Shown: positions 28,672 through 38,043, numbered from the stretch's first letter. The stretch is 64,000 bases of DNA from Coriobacteriaceae bacterium AM100-PB1-1D-6A (GCA_027660625.1 JAQDNC010000001.1:186001-250000); one strand, 5' to 3'. Translations and numbers: made by a program. Notes: generated from the letters alone by a model not told the origin.

Positions 28672-29268
28672 ATGGCAATCGACAGGACTCCTGTTCTTAA
28701 GCGCTGCCGTCAGCTCGGGATCGATCCCGCTGAGCTCGGTTACAGCAGCAAGAAGGAATCTATCCGTCAGCCCAAGCGCCGTCGCAAGGAATCTGAGTAC
28801 GGCATGCAGCTGCGTGAGAAGCAGAAGGTCAAGTTTATCTATGGCGTTCTGGAGAAGCAGTTCCACGGCTACTTCAATAAGGCCCGTAAGATGAACGGCG
28901 TCACCGGTGAGAACCTCATGATCATCCTTGAGTCTCGCCTCGACAACGTCGTCTTCCGTCTTGGCTTCGCCCGCACCCGCAAAGAGGCTCGTCAGTCCGT
29001 CCGTCACGGTCACTTCACCGTGAACGGCAAGCGCGTGGACATCCCGTCCTACCGCGTCAAGGCCGGCGACGTCGTCGCTGTCGGCGAGAAGTTCCGTGAC
29101 CTCCTCCCCATCAAGGAGGCCCTGATTTCCTCCGAGCGCTTTGAGGTCCCTGGCTGGCTCGAGGTCGATATCGAGAAGCTGTCTGGTAACGTGCTCGCTC
29201 TGCCGACGCGTGAGCAGATCAGCGGTGATATCAACGAGCAGCTCATCGTCGAGCTCTACTCTAAGTAG
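28672..29268 (+). CDS. rpsD: Ribosomal protein S4
   Basis: A 198-residue S4 with a central S4 RNA-binding domain (LDNVVFRLGFARTRKEARQ, VNGKRVDIPSYRVKAGD). Unlike many S4 proteins its N-terminus (MAIDRTPVLKRCRQLGIDP) lacks a four-Cys zinc knuckle; only one Cys is visible. It assembles the 30S early. Confidence 0.96.
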   Translation: MAIDRTPVLKRCRQLGIDPAELGYSSKKESIRQPKRRRKESEYGMQLREKQKVKFIYGVLEKQFHGYFNKARKMNGVTGENLMIILESRLDNVVFRLGFARTRKEARQSVRHGHFTVNGKRVDIPSYRVKAGDVVAVGEKFRDLLPIKEALISSERFEVPGWLEVDIEKLSGNVLALPTREQISGDINEQLIVELYSK

Positions 29269-29300
29269 TCCATCCGGGCTGCTGAGGCTGGAGGTAATAC

Positions 29301-30242
29301 ATGTCAGAATTCATTAGGCCTCAGGTTCAGGTCGAAGAGATCAACGAGACCTCTGCTCGTGTCTCCGTCGAGCCGCTCGAGCGTGGCTACGGCGATACGC
29401 TGGGTAACTCGCTTCGTCGTGTTCTTCTGTCCTCGCTCGAGGGTGCCGCCGTCGAGGCCATTCAGATCGATGGTGCGCAGCACGAGTTCATGACCATCCC
29501 TAACATGGTCGAGGATGTCACCGACATCGTCCTGAATGTCAAGGGTCTTGTCTTCAGGGCTCTCGGCACGACCGACGAGGCGACCGCCACCATCTCGGTT
29601 GACGGCCCCTGCGAGGTCACCGGTGCGGACTTCTTTATTCCGTCCGAGTTTGAGCTGGTCAACCCCGAGCAGCACATTGCTACGCTCACCGAGGGTGGCC
29701 ATCTCACCATGAGCATGCGCATCGGCTATGGCCGCGGCTATGTCTCTGGCGAGGCTAACAAGCGTGACAACGATCCCATCGGTGTGATCAACGTCGACTC
29801 GCTGTACTCGCCGGTGTCCCGTTGCGCCAAGCTCGTTGAGGCTTGCCGTGTCGGCCAGCATACCGACTACGACCGCCTTGTCCTCGAGATCGAGACCAAC
29901 GGTTCCATCGCCCCGCGCGACGCCGTGGTCCAGGCTGCCAATATCATCAACCAGCATATGGCCGCCTTTATGAACCTTGCCGAGACCCCCGAGGTCGAGG
30001 AGGAGGCTTCGATCTTCGCTCCCGAGGTCACCAACGACAACGCCGAGCTGGACAAGCAGATCGAGGATCTGGACCTTTCCGTCCGTTCCTACAACTGCCT
30101 TAAGCGCGCCAGCATTCACTCGGTCCGTCAGCTCGTTGAGTTCTCGGAGAACGATCTGCTCAACATCCGTAACTTCGGTGTTAAGTCGATCGAGGAAGTG
30201 AAGGACAAGCTTGAGTCCATGGGCCTGAGCCTGAAGGCTTAA
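29301..30242 (+). CDS. rpoA: RNA polymerase alpha subunit
   Basis: A 313-residue alpha subunit. The N-terminal dimerisation domain (EPLERGYGDTLGNSLRRVLL) is joined by an acidic linker to the C-terminal domain (CLKRASIHSVRQLVEFSEND) that contacts UP elements and activators. It sits between rpsD and rplQ as in nearly all bacteria. Confidence 0.97.
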   Translation: MSEFIRPQVQVEEINETSARVSVEPLERGYGDTLGNSLRRVLLSSLEGAAVEAIQIDGAQHEFMTIPNMVEDVTDIVLNVKGLVFRALGTTDEATATISVDGPCEVTGADFFIPSEFELVNPEQHIATLTEGGHLTMSMRIGYGRGYVSGEANKRDNDPIGVINVDSLYSPVSRCAKLVEACRVGQHTDYDRLVLEIETNGSIAPRDAVVQAANIINQHMAAFMNLAETPEVEEEASIFAPEVTNDNAELDKQIEDLDLSVRSYNCLKRASIHSVRQLVEFSENDLLNIRNFGVKSIEEVKDKLESMGLSLKA

Positions 30243-30272
30243 TGCTTCGCATATTTGAGGAGAAACTAGACC

Positions 30273-30740
30273 ATGCGTCACAACGTTAAGAAGGGCCTGA
30301 AGCTCGGCACCGATGCGAGCCACACCAAGGCCATGAAGAAGAGCCTTGCTAAGGCCCTCTTCGAGAACGACCGCATCAAGACCACCGAGACCCGCGCTAA
30401 GGCGCTGCGTTCGGTCGTCGACCCGATCATCACCTGGGCCAAGAAGGGCGATCTGCACTCTCGTCGTCTGGCTATCGCCAAGCTCGGCGATAAGCAGCTC
30501 GTTGCCGAGATCTTTGACAAGGCTGCTCAGGGCATGTGGCAGGACCGCAACGGCGGTTACACCCGCATCATGAAGCTTGGTAACCGTAAGGGCGACAACG
30601 CCCCCATCGTTATCATGGAGCTCGTCACCGAGCCTTGCACGCCTAAGGCCAAGAAGGCTGCTCCGGCCCCCAAGAAGGCCGCTGCTCCCAAGAAGGTTGA
30701 GGCTGTCGAGGAGGCTCCTGCTGAGGAGACCGCTGAGTAG
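30273..30740 (+). CDS. rplQ: Ribosomal protein L17 with a lysine/alanine-rich tail
   Basis: A 155-residue L17. The first about 118 residues are the normal protein (MRHNVKKGLKLGTDASHTKA, NRKGDNAPIVIMELV). The last about 37 residues are a low-complexity Lys/Ala/Pro segment turning acidic at the end (KKAAPAPKKAAAPKKVEAVE). Most L17 proteins stop near residue 120, so the tail is an addition; a similar one occurs on L31 in this window. Last gene of the alpha operon. Confidence 0.96.
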   Translation: MRHNVKKGLKLGTDASHTKAMKKSLAKALFENDRIKTTETRAKALRSVVDPIITWAKKGDLHSRRLAIAKLGDKQLVAEIFDKAAQGMWQDRNGGYTRIMKLGNRKGDNAPIVIMELVTEPCTPKAKKAAPAPKKAAAPKKVEAVEEAPAEETAE

Positions 30741-30766
30741 ACATTCTGTCTGCATAGGCTATATTC

Positions 30767-30798
30767 GAGGGGTACGTTCGCGTACCCCTCTTTTTTTT
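30767..30798 (+). terminator. Strong terminator of the rplE-rplQ operon
   Basis: A perfect 10-bp stem GAGGGGTACG/CGTACCCCTC closed by a TTCG tetraloop and followed by T8. Confidence 0.95.
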
Positions 30799-30833
30799 GT
30801 CGCAATACCGTTGCTAGTTTGTTGGGAGCGCCC

Positions 30834-31658
30834 ATGACTGCGCCGTCTGATTTCAATTCGACCCCCGAGCTCGACGCCACCCTTGTATTTCGCGTGGCCT
30901 ACGATGGCTCCTCCTATAGCGGATTTGCCGAGCAGCCGGGCCAGACGACGGTTGCGGGCGAGCTGCGCCGTGCAATCGAGACGTTGCTGCGCCGCCCAAT
31001 CGATCTGACGTGCGCGGGGCGTACCGATGCCGGCGTTCATGCTGTGGCCCAATACATCAGCGTGCCCGTAACGGACGCTGAGCTTGCGTATACACGCCGT
31101 AGGTGGCTGAGGGCTATGGATGCCCTCCTGGGCAAAGATATCGCCATAAACGAGGTCTACAAGGCTCGTAAGGGCTTTTCTGCACGTTTTGACGCGCGCT
31201 CTCGCACTTACACCTATCGCATTGCCGACCGTGATGCGCGGCCCGTGCTGTCACGCGGTGCAGTGTGGTGGCATCGCTATCCCCTCGACGTCGATGCGAT
31301 GGCGGCCGCCTGCCCTACGCTTTTGGGCGAGCAGGACTTTAAGAGCTTTTGCAAGGTCGCCTCTGCCGTGGGCAAACCTACGCACCGCTGCGTAATGCGT
31401 GCCGAGTTTGGCCATGAGGTCGCCTTTGGCGAGGACATCCTCACGTTTACCATCGAGGGCAATGCGTTTTTGCATTCGATGGTGCGAACCATTGTGGGCA
31501 CCCTTGTTGAGATCGGCATGCATCGCCGCGATCCCGAGTGGATGCGTGAGGTAATTGATGCCTGCGATCGCTCCGCTGCCGGTCCTACGGCGCCCGCATG
31601 CGGTCTTACCTTTATGGGCGTGGATTACGACTCCACCGAGCTTGTGGTGCTCGATTAG
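30834..31658 (+). CDS. truA: tRNA pseudouridine synthase A
   Basis: A 274-residue TruA modifying tRNA positions 38-40. The catalytic Asp is D65 in CAGRTDAGVHA. ATG 30834 follows GGGAG; an in-frame TTG at 30819 is less likely. truA is the usual gene after rplQ, here beyond the terminator. Confidence 0.95.
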   Translation: MTAPSDFNSTPELDATLVFRVAYDGSSYSGFAEQPGQTTVAGELRRAIETLLRRPIDLTCAGRTDAGVHAVAQYISVPVTDAELAYTRRRWLRAMDALLGKDIAINEVYKARKGFSARFDARSRTYTYRIADRDARPVLSRGAVWWHRYPLDVDAMAAACPTLLGEQDFKSFCKVASAVGKPTHRCVMRAEFGHEVAFGEDILTFTIEGNAFLHSMVRTIVGTLVEIGMHRRDPEWMREVIDACDRSAAGPTAPACGLTFMGVDYDSTELVVLD

Positions 31659-31777
31659 GGAAGTGGCTGCCTGACGGCGATCTTTGTGTGCAGCGCCTGT
31701 GAGCGGGGCGTGTGCAACATCTGTTCTTGACGTGCATCGCGACGGGCGACCATCCGCATTAATTGACGGGGTGTACC

Positions 31778-32854
31778 ATGAACGGCAGTTTGTTACTGGC
31801 TGTCGAGAGGACGGAAAACTTGGTTCGACGTGGTTCGCATCCGCGACTTTCGGTGATCCTGATTGTTGAGGGTTCGCCCAGTTATACGATGCGTGCTCTC
31901 GAGAGTGTCCAGAACCAAGACCTCTACGATTTGCAGATTGTCGTCGTTTGCCGCGGCGTGGTAGCTGGTGTGCGTCATTCGCTCGAAGTTGCTGCCGACA
32001 GAGATATTCATATTGATTTGATTGATGTTGAAGACCCAGTGCCTGGCGCCTGCCTGCGTGCCGGCTTTGCGGCTTCGCGCGGCTCCCAGATCATTTCGAT
32101 GAATGCCAATGAGTGGTTTGCGCCGCAGTCCCTTTCGCAGATGGTCGAAAGCTCCTGCGACGCTTCTACTGACATCGTGTTTCCCTCTGTTTCGCTCGAT
32201 CGCTACGATGTTCACCGCGAACGTCATTCCCGAGTTTTGGACGCGACATCCGTTTCTGAAGATGAGGACCGGGCGGCTTGCCTGACCCAATTGGTTTCCT
32301 GTGGTTTAATCCGACAGACCTCTGGCGTGCTGTATGATCGCGCCCTCTTTGAGGCGTGCCTTGCGCATGGCGATGCGTTTCGCACGGTGTCTTTTTTGAC
32401 GCTCGCGCTTTCGCAGGCAAAGCGCGTTTCGGGATGTGGCCATGCCCGTTTTCATGCAGTGGCGCCGTCGATTACGGAGACGTTTGACCCCACAATGTTT
32501 GCCAGGCTTTCTGATGATATCGGGGCGCTCGACAGGCTTGCCGACTCGCTTGCCGTCGCGGGCGGTGGCAATCAGTTGAAACTGGTCTGCCAGCGGTATT
32601 ACTACGCCGGCCTGGTTGCCTGCATCGAAAATTTGTGTCTGAGCCCCCATGGGGTGTCTTCAATAGAGCGTTCGGCCCGTTTGCATGATATGCTCGAAGC
32701 GCAGCGTACCCGTCAGATGGTTGCGGCTCTTAAGGGCAATCATCGGGGCTTAGGTCTGCTCTATGGTTCGATAGCTAGTGCCAAGCCTATGCGGTGTGCG
32801 TTGTATACGCATCTGGCGGCCTTTTTCAATCGTTCGGGCGTCAGGACTGTCTAG
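31778..32854 (+). CDS. Family 2 glycosyltransferase-like protein, active site degenerate
   Basis: A 358-residue protein. The N-terminal half follows a GT-A family 2 fold: HPRLSVILIVEGSPSYTMRA, then ALESVQNQDLYDLQIVVVCR and GFAASRGSQIISMNANEWFA. In active enzymes the last segment carries the metal-binding Asp-x-Asp(-Asp) motif; here it reads NAN, so catalysis is doubtful. The C-terminal half is helical and unassigned. The ATG follows a GGGG stretch. It could be a non-catalytic relative used in regulation or complex formation; role unknown. Confidence 0.7.
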   Translation: MNGSLLLAVERTENLVRRGSHPRLSVILIVEGSPSYTMRALESVQNQDLYDLQIVVVCRGVVAGVRHSLEVAADRDIHIDLIDVEDPVPGACLRAGFAASRGSQIISMNANEWFAPQSLSQMVESSCDASTDIVFPSVSLDRYDVHRERHSRVLDATSVSEDEDRAACLTQLVSCGLIRQTSGVLYDRALFEACLAHGDAFRTVSFLTLALSQAKRVSGCGHARFHAVAPSITETFDPTMFARLSDDIGALDRLADSLAVAGGGNQLKLVCQRYYYAGLVACIENLCLSPHGVSSIERSARLHDMLEAQRTRQMVAALKGNHRGLGLLYGSIASAKPMRCALYTHLAAFFNRSGVRTV

Positions 32855-32906
32855 TAGCGTGTTTTTCGAAATAAATTGCATGGAATTGTTTCGAAATGCG
32901 TTCTTA

Positions 32907-32955
32907 TTCACTAAAACCCTCAAATAGCGCTAAACTATTCAATCACTAAGTGATT
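32907..32955 (+). promoter_or_regulatory. argR promoter with palindromic operator
   Basis: TTCACT (32907-32912), 18 bases, TAAACT (32931-32936), then the perfect palindrome AATCACT-A-AGTGATT (32941-32955) about 30 bases before the start. Two TTTCGAAAT copies (32864-32872 and 32889-32897) lie upstream, 25 bases apart. The palindrome fits an autoregulatory ArgR or other repressor site; it is not a close match to the textbook ARG box. Confidence 0.5.
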
Positions 32956-32986
32956 GTCTCCACCATCTTTTGGAGTGAGGTTTTGT

Positions 32987-33424
32987 ATGGCCAAAAAACG
33001 CAATGGGCGCCAGGATGCCATCAGAGATATTGTTCGCAATAAGGACGTACGTACGCAGCGCGTTTTGGTAGACGAGCTTCGTGCCATGGGTTTCGATTGC
33101 ACGCAGGCGACCGTTTCGCGCGATATCGCGGACATGGGACTGCGTAAGCTCCCCGAGGGCATTTATGTCCTTGCCGAGGACCTGCATCTGCAGCGCATGG
33201 TTTCCGAGTTGGTTACCGGCGTACTGCGCACCGATAATCTGGTTATGATCAAGGCACAGCCCGGTACGGCTTCTGGTATTGCCGCAGCGGTCGATGCCGC
33301 GGAGCTGCCCGACGTGCTTGGCTCGCTTGCCGGCAACGACACGATCTTGGTCATTGCGCAGACGGCCGAGGACGGCGAACGCCTTGAGGCGCTCATCAAC
33401 AAGCTGAGTAACTCTCACAAGTAG
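32987..33424 (+). CDS. argR: Arginine repressor ArgR
   Basis: A 145-residue ArgR. N-terminal winged helix (VRTQRVLVDELRAMGFDCTQ, ATVSRDIADMGL) and C-terminal arginine-binding hexamerisation domain (PGTASGIAAAVDAAELPDVL, AGNDTILVIA). ATG 32987 follows GGAGTGAGG. It stands alone here rather than with arg biosynthesis genes. Confidence 0.94.
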   Translation: MAKKRNGRQDAIRDIVRNKDVRTQRVLVDELRAMGFDCTQATVSRDIADMGLRKLPEGIYVLAEDLHLQRMVSELVTGVLRTDNLVMIKAQPGTASGIAAAVDAAELPDVLGSLAGNDTILVIAQTAEDGERLEALINKLSNSHK

Positions 33425-33474
33425 GGGAGTGGCGGCACTGCTGCTGTGCCGATTGTTGCTATAGGTAATTGCCG

Positions 33475-33504
33475 AGGGCGTTGACGAGGGTCAACGCCCT
33501 TTTT
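33475..33504 (+). terminator. Terminator of argR
   Basis: A 10-bp perfect stem AGGGCGTTGA/TCAACGCCCT with a 6-base loop and a T5 run. Confidence 0.9.
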
Positions 33505-33583
33505 GCATGCCAGTGCCTGTTGCGCTATCGGTCCTGCAGCCGGGGCCGTCGTGGCATCTTGTGGCATCTGCCGAAATAAAGAA

Positions 33584-33615
33584 GCGCCCGAGCAGCGTAC
33601 GTGCTGCTCGGGCGC
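33584..33615 (-). terminator. Terminator of the PBP gene
   Basis: A 13-bp perfect stem GCGCCCGAGCAGC/GCTGCTCGGGCGC with a 6-base loop. On the minus strand it is followed by TTCTTTATTT, consistent with ending the PBP transcript. Confidence 0.8.
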
Positions 33616-33640
33616 CTTGGTGCCAGATGCCGCTTTGCGT

Positions 33641-35830
33641 CTACTGGCCCGTAGAGGGGTCGGGCGTGGGCGTAGGATCGGGGGTAGGCGTCGGCGTGCC
33701 ACCGTCGCCACCCGTGCCGCCATCGCCACCCGTGCCACCGTCGCCACCTGTCGTGCCGCTATCGCCGGTGGTGCTGCCGCCCGGGGTTTCAGTGGTCGTG
33801 GTTGTCGTTGTCGTTGTGGTGGTCGTGGTCTCTTCCTCTTCTTTTCCCTCGTCTTTATCCTCTTCGTCTTTCTTTTTGTTGTTTGTGCCGTAGAACTTCC
33901 AGACGTTATTGTTCTTGTACGTGGGAGCCGTTCCGGTCGGGAATTCCTCGCGCTCGGTGCCCGCAAGAACGGTGTTCATGAACTTCTTAAAGACGGGCAG
34001 GTTGGTGCTGTCGCCCAGCAGGTCCGAACCGTACTTTTGGATGGGAATCTCGCCTGCGGAATAACCGGTCCACAGGGCGCATGTCAGTTGCGGCGTGAAG
34101 CCGCAGAACCACAGGTTGGTGGTGTTGTCAGTGGTGCCCGTCTTGCCGGCATAGGGCTGGTTGACGCTCAGCGCGCCGGCGGCACCCGTGCCGCTGCCCT
34201 GCATGACGCCGGATAGAACGTCGGTAACCGCGGCAGCCTCGCCTTCGGTGAGCACCTGCGTGGGATTGTCGGTGTGCTGGTACAGAACCGAGCCGGTACG
34301 CGAGTCGATCTCGGTAATGGCGATGGGCTGACGGTAGTAGCCACCGTTGGCAAACGTTGCGTAGGCCGATGCCATCTCGAGCGGTGAGATGGACCCGGTG
34401 CCGAGCGTCATGACGGGAACGTCCTCGATATTGTCCTTGGCGGGATCGATGCCGAGCTTTTTGACGAGCGACATGATCTTGTCATTGCCGATGGCTTCGG
34501 CCACCTGAATGTAGCCGGTGTTGGATGAGTATGCCGTTGCCTGCTTAAGCGTGATGTTGCCATAGCTCTGGTTGCCGTAGTTTTGCACCTCGGTCGTGGT
34601 GCCCTTGGCCTTGAGCGGCGAGTTGCAGTTGAGGGTGACGTTGGGGTTCATACCGTTTTGGATGGCAGTTGCCAGCGTAAAGGCCTTAAACGTGGAGCCC
34701 ACGGGGCGCTTTGCCGTAGCGTGGTTCACGTGATTCTCGTCGGCGTTGTAGTCGTAGCCGCCTACCATGCACTTGATGTAGCCGGTCTTGGGGTCAACGA
34801 CGACCATGCCCATGTCCAGGCCGTCGAGCGAAAGCGTGTCGAGCTGCGAGCGCACAGCCTCCTCGGCCACCTGCTGCATGGTGGGGTCGATGGTGGTCTT
34901 GACGGTCAGACCGCCCTTAAAGAGCACGTCGGTGGAGAACTCCTGCTCAAGCAACTGCTTAACGTAGGAGACAAAGTAGGGCTGAGAGTACACATCGACG
35001 CCACTGCCCGAAATCTCGGTCACGTTAAGCGTGATGGGCTCAGCCTGCGCGGCATCGTGCTCTTCCTGCGTGATGTGGCCCAGACGCAGCATGTTGTCCA
35101 GAACCTTATTGCGGCGGGACAGCGCCAAGTCGGGATTAACCGTGGGGTCGTACTGCGAGGGCGAGTTAGGAAGGCCGATGAGCAGCGCGGCCTCGCTCAG
35201 GGTGAGGTCGGCGGCGGTTTTGGACAGATAGGTCTCGGCGGCGGCCTCGATTCCATATGCTCCATGGCCGTAGTAGATGGTGTTGAGGTACATCATGAGG
35301 ATCTCGTCTTTGGAGTACATATCCTCCATCTTGATGGCGATATAGGCCTCGCGCACCTTACGCTCGATGGTCGAGTCGAATTGTTCCTCTTGCAAGATGG
35401 TGTTGCGAACCAGCTGCTGGGTGATGGTCGATGCGCCCTCGTGGCCGCCGGTGAGGGTTGCCACCGATGCGCGTGCAATGCCCCAGAGGTCGATGCCGCC
35501 ATGCTCGTAGAAGCGCTCGTCCTCAACGTCGACGGTGCCCTGCAGCACGTACGGGGACACTTGGTCCTTGGTGATGGACTTGCGGTTTTGCGTGTAGAAA
35601 CTCGCAATGGTATTGCCGTTGCAGTCGACGATGTCGGTGGGCTCGCTCACCAGATACGCGTTGGCATCGGTGTAGTCGGGCAGATCGGACAGCCAGCGGT
35701 TGACGTTGCCGATCATGCCGATGCCAAACGCTACGCCCGCGATAAGCAGAAAGCCCAAAAACGAGAGCAAGATCATGGGAAGGGCATGCGTCTTAGAGCG
35801 ACCGCGCCCCTGTCGTTGGCGAGGACCCAT
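33641..35830 (-). CDS. Class A penicillin-binding protein (bifunctional PBP1A type)
   Basis: A 729-residue peptidoglycan synthase. Cytoplasmic basic start, a membrane helix at about 19-41, and a glycosyltransferase domain with EDERFYEHGG (103-112) and GASTITQQLVRN (132-143). The transpeptidase domain has STFK (379-382), SSN (435-437) and KTG (563-565). All catalytic motifs are intact. The C-terminal tail is unusual: a charged KKKDEEDKDEGKEEEE stretch, 13 consecutive Thr (668-680), repeated GGDGGT units and a TPTPDP repeat. It is probably a flexible wall-spanning tail. It diverges from the U32 gene. Confidence 0.94.
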   Translation of the reverse strand: MGPRQRQGRGRSKTHALPMILLSFLGFLLIAGVAFGIGMIGNVNRWLSDLPDYTDANAYLVSEPTDIVDCNGNTIASFYTQNRKSITKDQVSPYVLQGTVDVEDERFYEHGGIDLWGIARASVATLTGGHEGASTITQQLVRNTILQEEQFDSTIERKVREAYIAIKMEDMYSKDEILMMYLNTIYYGHGAYGIEAAAETYLSKTAADLTLSEAALLIGLPNSPSQYDPTVNPDLALSRRNKVLDNMLRLGHITQEEHDAAQAEPITLNVTEISGSGVDVYSQPYFVSYVKQLLEQEFSTDVLFKGGLTVKTTIDPTMQQVAEEAVRSQLDTLSLDGLDMGMVVVDPKTGYIKCMVGGYDYNADENHVNHATAKRPVGSTFKAFTLATAIQNGMNPNVTLNCNSPLKAKGTTTEVQNYGNQSYGNITLKQATAYSSNTGYIQVAEAIGNDKIMSLVKKLGIDPAKDNIEDVPVMTLGTGSISPLEMASAYATFANGGYYRQPIAITEIDSRTGSVLYQHTDNPTQVLTEGEAAAVTDVLSGVMQGSGTGAAGALSVNQPYAGKTGTTDNTTNLWFCGFTPQLTCALWTGYSAGEIPIQKYGSDLLGDSTNLPVFKKFMNTVLAGTEREEFPTGTAPTYKNNNVWKFYGTNNKKKDEEDKDEGKEEEETTTTTTTTTTTTTETPGGSTTGDSGTTGGDGGTGGDGGTGGDGGTPTPTPDPTPTPDPSTGQ

Positions 35831-35991
35831 ATATTGACCTCCAGGTATGTCGTGTCAGGCGGCAGGTGTTATGCCTGGCAGGATGGACATAAGTTATTAC
35901 ACGATAAACCAATCGGGGCATGCGGGGCCTCGTGTATGCTGGTTGGCAGCAATTTTCAGAGTGAAAGCACACCTTGGCAAGGAGTTTACCG

Positions 35992-37968
35992 ATGGCGATT
36001 CGGCCGATGGAATCGAGCGGACAATGCGAAAGCGAGTTGGCGGCGGCTGAAGTGGCGCTGCCCGAACTGCTGGCGCCTGCTGGCGGACTTGACCAGATGC
36101 TCGCGGCGATTGCGGCGGGCGCCGATGCCATCTATGCGGGACTGGACGGATTCAACGCTCGAGTGAGCGCGCATGGCTTTAGCGATGATGAGTTCGCGCG
36201 CGGTTGTGCCGTGGCCCATGCCCATGGCGTGCGTGTGTACGTGACGCTCAACGTGTTCGTGTTCGATGATGAGCTTGCCGACGCCGTGGCGTTGGGGGCG
36301 CATGCGCGCGCGTTGGGTGCCGATGCGTTGATTGTGGCCGATGCCGGGCTGGCCTGTGCGCTTCGTGCGGCGATTCCGGGGGTCGAGATTCACCTGTCCA
36401 CTCAGGCGGGCGCTCATAGCGAGGGTGCCGTGCAGTTGGCTGCCAAGGAGTTGGGCGTTGAGCGCGTGACGACTGCGCGCGAGCTGAGCGTGGCAGAGAT
36501 TGAGGCGCTTTGCGCTACTGGCGTGCCCATCGAGGTGTTCTGTCACGGCGCTATTTGCATTGGCTATTCAGGCGCGTGTGAGTTTTCGGCCCTTCGACGT
36601 GGCCGCTCTGCGATGCGCGGTGATTGCACGCAACCGTGCCGTCTATCCTATGACTTGGTGGACGAGGCGGGGCAGAGTGTTGTCGCTGTCGAAGGGGATC
36701 GCCTGCTTTGTCCGCGTGACTATCTGGGCATCGCGCATCTGCCCGAGCTTGTTGCCGCCGGCGTGGCATCGCTCAAGATCGAGGGCCGCATGAAGAATCC
36801 CGACTACGTCTTTAACGTGGTGAGGGTGTGGCGTCGGGCGCTCGATATGCTGCGCGACGGCACATGGGATGCCGATGCGGTGCCGGCGCTTGAGCGCGAG
36901 CTGGGAAGGTCGTTCAACCGCGGCTTTACCGATGCGTATCTGCGGGGTCGTTCGGGCGCCGAGCTCATGAGCTTTGAGCGCGCGATCAACCAGGGCGTGC
37001 GCGTGGGCCACTTGGTGGCGGTGGGTCACGAAGAGGTGACGGTTGAGCTTGATGCCGCCGTGGCGGCGGGCGATACGCTCGAGATCCGATTTTACCCGGG
37101 TGCCGACGCGCGTCCCGATGTGCCCAAGCGCTGGCCACAGGTGCCTTGCCCCGTGGATGCCGCTGCTGGAGAGCGCATCGTCGTGCGTTGCAAACGCAAG
37201 GTGGACGCGGGCTGCGAGGTCTATCTGATTCGCAGTGCCGGCGTGCTGGGGCAGACGGCAACGGTGTTGGAGCGCATGCGGGTCGAGGCAGATGCGGTCG
37301 CGCCTGCTGAGCAGTCCGTTGAGGTGCTGCCGTTTGAGGGCGTTCTGGCAGATGGCGACGTGCCGACGGAGTTGGCGGGACCGGCAGAGCCGGCAAAGCA
37401 TGAGGCTTTTGCTCGTATGGTCTTTGCCTGGGAGCTGATGGATTTGGATCCGCGCGATGAGCGGGATCTGTCCGATGCGACGGTGGTGCTCGACGAAGTG
37501 TGCCGCGCAGGCGACGCCGAGCGGACTCGAGCGCTTATGCAACGTGCCGGGCGCGTCGTCTGCCGCAATCTGGGACAGGTGGCGATGGCCCGCGAGCTGG
37601 GCACGACGTTTGACGTGGCGGCGCCGGTGTTCTGCGCCAATCGGGCCACGCTTGCCTGGCTGCGCGGGCTTGGCGCGAGGTGGGTATACTTGCCTGCCGA
37701 GTTGCTCAGCAATGATAGGGAGCGTATTGCCGAGCTGGCTGCTGAACCCGGCGTCTTGGGTCCGGTCGACGCCGACCGTCCCGAGCTCATGGTGTGCGAG
37801 CACTGCCTGCTGACCGCCGAGGGCGTCTGTGCCACCGATGCGACGGGGCAGGTTTGTTGCCGCGACTGCTTGCGTCGTCGGCAGGTGCACTATCTTGTCG
37901 AGCGTGACGGTACGCGTCTGCCAGTTGCCATCGACGCATGCGGCAGGACGAGGATTTTCCTGTCGTAG
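35992..37968 (+). CDS. Peptidase U32 family protein (RNA hydroxylation type)
   Basis: A 658-residue U32 protein. LPELLAPAGGLDQMLAAIAA begins the barrel; the family signature region is EVFCHGAICIGYSGACEFS, then GDCTQPCRLSYDL and CPRDYLGIAHLPEL with conserved Cys. Relatives (TrhP, RlhA, YdcP) carry out prephenate-dependent hydroxylation of tRNA or 23S rRNA rather than proteolysis. The C-terminal third is an additional domain with a late Cys cluster (CEHCLLTAEGVC, CCRDC). ATG 35992 follows AAGGAG; an earlier in-frame TTG lacks one. Confidence 0.88.
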   Translation: MAIRPMESSGQCESELAAAEVALPELLAPAGGLDQMLAAIAAGADAIYAGLDGFNARVSAHGFSDDEFARGCAVAHAHGVRVYVTLNVFVFDDELADAVALGAHARALGADALIVADAGLACALRAAIPGVEIHLSTQAGAHSEGAVQLAAKELGVERVTTARELSVAEIEALCATGVPIEVFCHGAICIGYSGACEFSALRRGRSAMRGDCTQPCRLSYDLVDEAGQSVVAVEGDRLLCPRDYLGIAHLPELVAAGVASLKIEGRMKNPDYVFNVVRVWRRALDMLRDGTWDADAVPALERELGRSFNRGFTDAYLRGRSGAELMSFERAINQGVRVGHLVAVGHEEVTVELDAAVAAGDTLEIRFYPGADARPDVPKRWPQVPCPVDAAAGERIVVRCKRKVDAGCEVYLIRSAGVLGQTATVLERMRVEADAVAPAEQSVEVLPFEGVLADGDVPTELAGPAEPAKHEAFARMVFAWELMDLDPRDERDLSDATVVLDEVCRAGDAERTRALMQRAGRVVCRNLGQVAMARELGTTFDVAAPVFCANRATLAWLRGLGARWVYLPAELLSNDRERIAELAAEPGVLGPVDADRPELMVCEHCLLTAEGVCATDATGQVCCRDCLRRRQVHYLVERDGTRLPVAIDACGRTRIFLS

Positions 37969-38016
37969 GTGCCGCGTCGCGTCAGTTTGTTATCATAAGA
38001 GAGTTTATGGACTTCC

Positions 38017-38043
38017 AGCACCGCCGTTTTCGGCGAGGGTGCT
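38017..38043 (+). promoter_or_regulatory. Hairpin in the tyrS leader
   Basis: AGCACC-GCCG / CGGC-GAG-GGTGCT forms a 10-bp stem with one 3-base bulge and a TTTT loop, ending 8 bases before the AAAGGAGG of tyrS. The leader is under 100 bases and contains no T-box features. Confidence 0.45.
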
